Assembly: GCA_021604825.1 (NCBI GenBank)
Contig: BQJS01000197.1
Coordinates: 1 to 8,904, forward strand
DNA length: 8,904 nucleotides
Direction of reading: 5' to 3'
DNA from: Phycisphaerae bacterium
GTDB lineage: Bacteria > Planctomycetota > Phycisphaerae > UBA1845
In this document: piece by piece, positions 5,798 through 8,904 of the stretch
Position numbering within the stretch: position 1 is the first letter of the stretch
How the letters are laid out: each line of letters starts with the position of its first letter
The notes under the pieces: generated by a model
Databases searched by the model: none
What the model was told of the DNA's origin: nothing
What the model saw: only the letters and a program-made list of their open reading frames with translations
Made by a program: the position numbers and the translations under genes

Positions 5798-8700
5798 TTA
5801 CTTGTCTTGATCATCGTCCATGTCGCGCCGCGCCCGCTTCTTGGCTCGCAACAAGCGGGATGTGGCGTCTTCGTCATCCGCGTCAGCCCCCTCACGATTC
5901 GGTTGCTGCGGCGTTTGCGGTTGGTCTTTCTTGGTCGCCGGCCCGGATTCGATCGACTCTCTCAAATCACCGGCATCGATCTTAGCCGCGTCATCACCAA
6001 CGTCAAAACGCGCCCCGCGATCAATGTCGGGCGCTTGTGATGGACGGGGCGCCGGCTTCGAGGCGGTTTCCGTTGTTCGTTCATCTTGTACGCGATCGCG
6101 CACGCCTTTGAGCTGACCAATGGACGCGGTGCTGCGTTCGCCTGCTTGCCCCAAGACAGCCACATTGGAGGTTAGCGATTCGATTAGCGGCCCAATCGCC
6201 CTAAATCGCATAGACCATCCGATCAACTCGACGAGTACAATCACGCCAAGCGTCCCCCACCAAGGGCCATGAATGATTCCCGCGCCGAACAACAGAACCA
6301 CCAACAAGACCAATTCAAACGCAACAGAAAACGCCACCCAGCTAGCCAACCGCCGCACAGCCACATCGAGCAAGAACAGCGGCAGCAACACCCACGCCAA
6401 CATCCACTCCCAAATGGGTTCCTTCGCACGAGTCGGCGGCATGTCGTGATCGAAGATCGGATGGCTCGCGGCTTGGCTGATGTCGTCGTGCCAACGCCCG
6501 CCCGTGATGTCCTTGACCTTTTCAAGCAAGGTGACGTTGGTCGTCAGTTCGCGGAACTCCGGGGAAAACGGAACGGATACACCCGTTTGAATGGAACCTT
6601 GAGCCACACCGTTTTCGCTGACAGCGACGTTGGCGATGTATTGCCCCGTCTGATCGACCTTGAATTTGGCTTCGTAATGCCCCGGTCCGGTCTGGGTAAA
6701 AACGAGTTGCTCGGTTTCTTGGTCAGGCTTGATGATGACACCCGGCAGCGAAAGCATGTTGAGCGCGCTCGAATCCTTATCGACCGCATCGACGACCACT
6801 GTACCTTCGTTGCCGGTGATGCGCGTGAAGACGTCGAGGTTGGCGGGTGCTTCCTGCCGCATCGACCAACGCACGATCTGCGACCATAGCTTTGAATACT
6901 TCGGCCAACTGACCCACGCCCCACCCCATCGCGGCCAAAATCCGCTGGTAAACGCGACCGTTCTCCCCAGACCCGCCTGCCAATGGGCGAGCACCGGATC
7001 GGCGACACCGTCCTTGCCCAAGCGCACCAGCGCGATCTGCGCTTCATCTTTGGGCGACGTCAGTACCAATCCACCCAGCGGTGGCAACGCTTCGCCCGCG
7101 CTGATGCCCGCGAGCATTTCACTGCCGAAGTACTGCACCTGTGGCGAGAACCGTTCTTCGCTGATCAACGACCGCCGCACAACTTTCGATTCCTTGACGA
7201 AAATCTTTGGGAGTTTCTTGGGATTTCGACAGGGGTAGTACTTCCCGCCCGTCTTCTTGGCGATGTTCTTCAGTGTCGCCTCCATCACGTGCGAACCGAA
7301 CCCGATCCCAATCGTGCTGCACGTGATTTTCTTCTTCTTCATGTCCGCGATCACGCTGGCTGCAGGTGGCGAGGGATCGCCATCGCTGATGATGATGACG
7401 TGCTTTTGCGCAGCGTCGGTACCCGCAAGACCCTTGACGGCCATCCGCATCGTGGTGTCAAAATCGGGCATGTCGCCGATCACCATTTTATCGATGCGTT
7501 TTTTGATGCCGCTCTTATTGGTCGCAATCTGCAGCGGGACATCCCAATTCACACCGCCCGGCGACCATGAATACGTGAGCACGCCGAAGTAATCGCGCGA
7601 ACTGATCGTATCGAGCGACTTCTTGGCGACTTCGGTCCCCCAGTAATTGCCTCGGGCGATCTCGCAACTGTGGCAAATGATCGCCAGCGCGCCGCGGGGA
7701 ATCACCCGTTTGTGTTTGATCTCAAAATGCACGGGCATGACTTCTGCTAACGGCGTGCCGATCCATCCGCCCGCACCATACGATTCATCGCCTCCCGTCA
7801 TGATCAAACCGCCGCCTAGGTTTGAAACATAGTTGACGATGTCCATCTGCTGTTCGGTCGTGAACGTGTCAGCCGGCACGTTGGCTAGGATCACGACCGA
7901 ATAGCTCATCAATTCGAGCAAGTCCAAATCGCCGGCTGACACATCGCGAACCTCAACGTCGATGTTTTCCTTGCCCAGTGCTTCGACCAGCGCGAGGTCG
8001 TCCTCTTCCCGCATGGTGAGCAGAAGTGCCTTGCTTTTTCCGGCGACGAACGAAAACGAGGTGGCCGTGTTGTTCTCTTCGATGCTGTCGCCACGTTCGG
8101 GATCGTCGGGAACGAACCGTGCCTCGAAACGCTGCGGACCGCCACCTTGTACCGGCAGCTTGACCGTGAACGGGTTGCTTCCCGGCTTGAGCGCGATCCG
8201 CGATTCTTCCTTGGGAATCTCGATGAGTCGTCCGTTGTGGTAGATGTCAATGTGGCCACCGGACGCCCGCTCTGCATGTAGCAACATCCGCAAGGGAACA
8301 ACATCGCCCTCGCCCACGCGCGTCGGCGCGACAAGCTTATCGAAATAAACTTCGTTGCGATGCTCATACCAAAGGGGAACCACGTCAATTTGCACGCCCG
8401 CCGCCTGGGCATTCTCGGCTTCCATCAATATGTTGCCCATGTTGTCGTTGCCGTCGGACATGAGCACGATGCGCTTGGCACTATCATGGGGAAACATCGC
8501 CAGCGCCAAACGAATCGCAGCCGCCACATCCGTGCGATCGCGATGGTCCATATCAGGAAGCCGGCCCACCGGGACATGGTATCCACCGAGCATCGGTAAC
8601 TGCTGAAGGTAGGCGTTGGTCGCGAAGTCGATCATGCCGACGCGGTCATCGGGCTTATCTTTGACCTCGGCGCTGATCGTTTTGAGATATTCTTCCTGAA

Positions 8701-8904
8701 CCTGCTGCAAATCCTTGACGCTGTCAGACCGATCCATCAAAAAGAACACGGTCAGTTTGTCGGTCGTGCGAACGTAAGTCACGTCGGCCAAACACAAGGC
8801 AAGAACGACCAGTACCAAACTCCGCACCACGATCGCCAGCACACGACGACCCGGTTGAATCGCAGCCAACACCCGCCACGAAATCACCGCAAGAAATGGG
8901 ATCA
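5798..8904 (-). CDS. Membrane protein with two VWA domains and a GATase1-like domain (5' end beyond window)
   Basis: A large membrane protein of the planctomycete VWA/glutamine-amidotransferase-like type. The frame stays open past the GTG at 8887 to the window edge (upstream residues IPFLA continue a hydrophobic helix), so the true start lies outside. Numbering from that GTG (1029 residues): transmembrane helix about 14-35; first VWA domain with an intact metal site (MIDAS) at Asp52-x-Ser54-x-Ser56, Thr119 and Asp145 in MSDG; a GATase1-like domain about 285-390 (VVILANVPADTF, GGGLIMTGGDESYGAGGW) with no obvious catalytic Cys; a second VWA-like domain about 398-560, where the DxSxS is replaced by Cys405-His-Ser-Cys-Glu409 while SDGD (501-504) remains; beta-rich segments to about 780; three hydrophobic helices about 825-891; and a long polar tail to 1029 ending in KKRARRDMDDDQDK. 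The VWA parts probably face the periplasm. It would be the first window gene of an operon with the two amidohydrolases. MoxR/DUF58/BatA-type genes are often near relatives, so they may lie to the right. The function is not established. Confidence 0.92.
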   Translation of the reverse strand, partial: IPFLAVISWRVLAAIQPGRRVLAIVVRSLVLVVLALCLADVTYVRTTDKLTVFFLMDRSDSVKDLQQVQEEYLKTISAEVKDKPDDRVGMIDFATNAYLQQLPMLGGYHVPVGRLPDMDHRDRTDVAAAIRLALAMFPHDSAKRIVLMSDGNDNMGNILMEAENAQAAGVQIDVVPLWYEHRNEVYFDKLVAPTRVGEGDVVPLRMLLHAERASGGHIDIYHNGRLIEIPKEESRIALKPGSNPFTVKLPVQGGGPQRFEARFVPDDPERGDSIEENNTATSFSFVAGKSKALLLTMREEDDLALVEALGKENIDVEVRDVSAGDLDLLELMSYSVVILANVPADTFTTEQQMDIVNYVSNLGGGLIMTGGDESYGAGGWIGTPLAEVMPVHFEIKHKRVIPRGALAIICHSCEIARGNYWGTEVAKKSLDTISSRDYFGVLTYSWSPGGVNWDVPLQIATNKSGIKKRIDKMVIGDMPDFDTTMRMAVKGLAGTDAAQKHVIIISDGDPSPPAASVIADMKKKKITCSTIGIGFGSHVMEATLKNIAKKTGGKYYPCRNPKKLPKIFVKESKVVRRSLISEERFSPQVQYFGSEMLAGISAGEALPPLGGLVLTSPKDEAQIALVRLGKDGVADPVLAHWQAGLGRTVAFTSGFWPRWGGAWVSWPKYSKLWSQIVRWSMRQEAPANLDVFTRITGNEGTVVVDAVDKDSSALNMLSLPGVIIKPDQETEQLVFTQTGPGHYEAKFKVDQTGQYIANVAVSENGVAQGSIQTGVSVPFSPEFRELTTNVTLLEKVKDITGGRWHDDISQAASHPIFDHDMPPTRAKEPIWEWMLAWVLLPLFLLDVAVRRLASWVAFSVAFELVLLVVLLFGAGIIHGPWWGTLGVIVLVELIGWSMRFRAIGPLIESLTSNVAVLGQAGERSTASIGQLKGVRDRVQDERTTETASKPAPRPSQAPDIDRGARFDVGDDAAKIDAGDLRESIESGPATKKDQPQTPQQPNREGADADDEDATSRLLRAKKRARRDMDDDQDK

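Noticed and set aside
6269..7570. Plus-strand open frames opposite the VWA gene
   Set aside because: Rich in Arg, His and Gln with no motif, and they overlap clear VWA and membrane segments on the minus strand.

Overview
The window reads as a piece of a Planctomycetota chromosome, or a close relative in the PVC group. The reasons are a prepilin-like protein ending in an H-X9-DG motif, a very large membrane protein joining von Willebrand A (VWA) domains to a GATase1-like domain, and exported amidohydrolase paralogues next to it. The placement rests on family recognition, not on a search; the prepilin style would fit a Phycisphaerae-like member. I see no mobile element, CRISPR array, tRNA or rRNA.

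Layout. (1) Positions 2-1462, plus strand: NuoN of respiratory complex I, cut at its 5' end by the window edge and probably the last gene of a nuo operon. (2) Positions 1464-2414, minus strand: a pseudopilin-like H-X9-DG protein, convergent with nuoN with a single base between the stop codons. (3) Positions 2507-2890, minus: an orphan single-domain response regulator with a strong Shine-Dalgarno (SD) sequence before a TTG start and its own sigma70-like promoter at 3009-3037. (4) Positions 3173-8904, minus: a probable three-gene operon transcribed right to left. It holds a VWA/GATase1-like membrane protein whose start lies beyond the right edge, an exported amidohydrolase with its metal ligands intact (4448-5764), and a second exported amidohydrolase that has lost most of its metal ligands (3173-4399).

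How the genes may work together. NuoN belongs to respiration and is unrelated to the rest. The three-gene operon is the most interesting part. Its gaps are 33 and 47 bases and all three products are predicted to sit in or outside the cytoplasmic membrane, which suggests a cell-envelope module. In it an active hydrolase may be paired with a pseudo-enzyme partner, next to a VWA scaffold whose second VWA domain has lost its canonical metal-site motif. The substrate is unknown. The regulator and the pseudopilin share a strand and are 92 bases apart, but nothing in the sequence proves a functional link.
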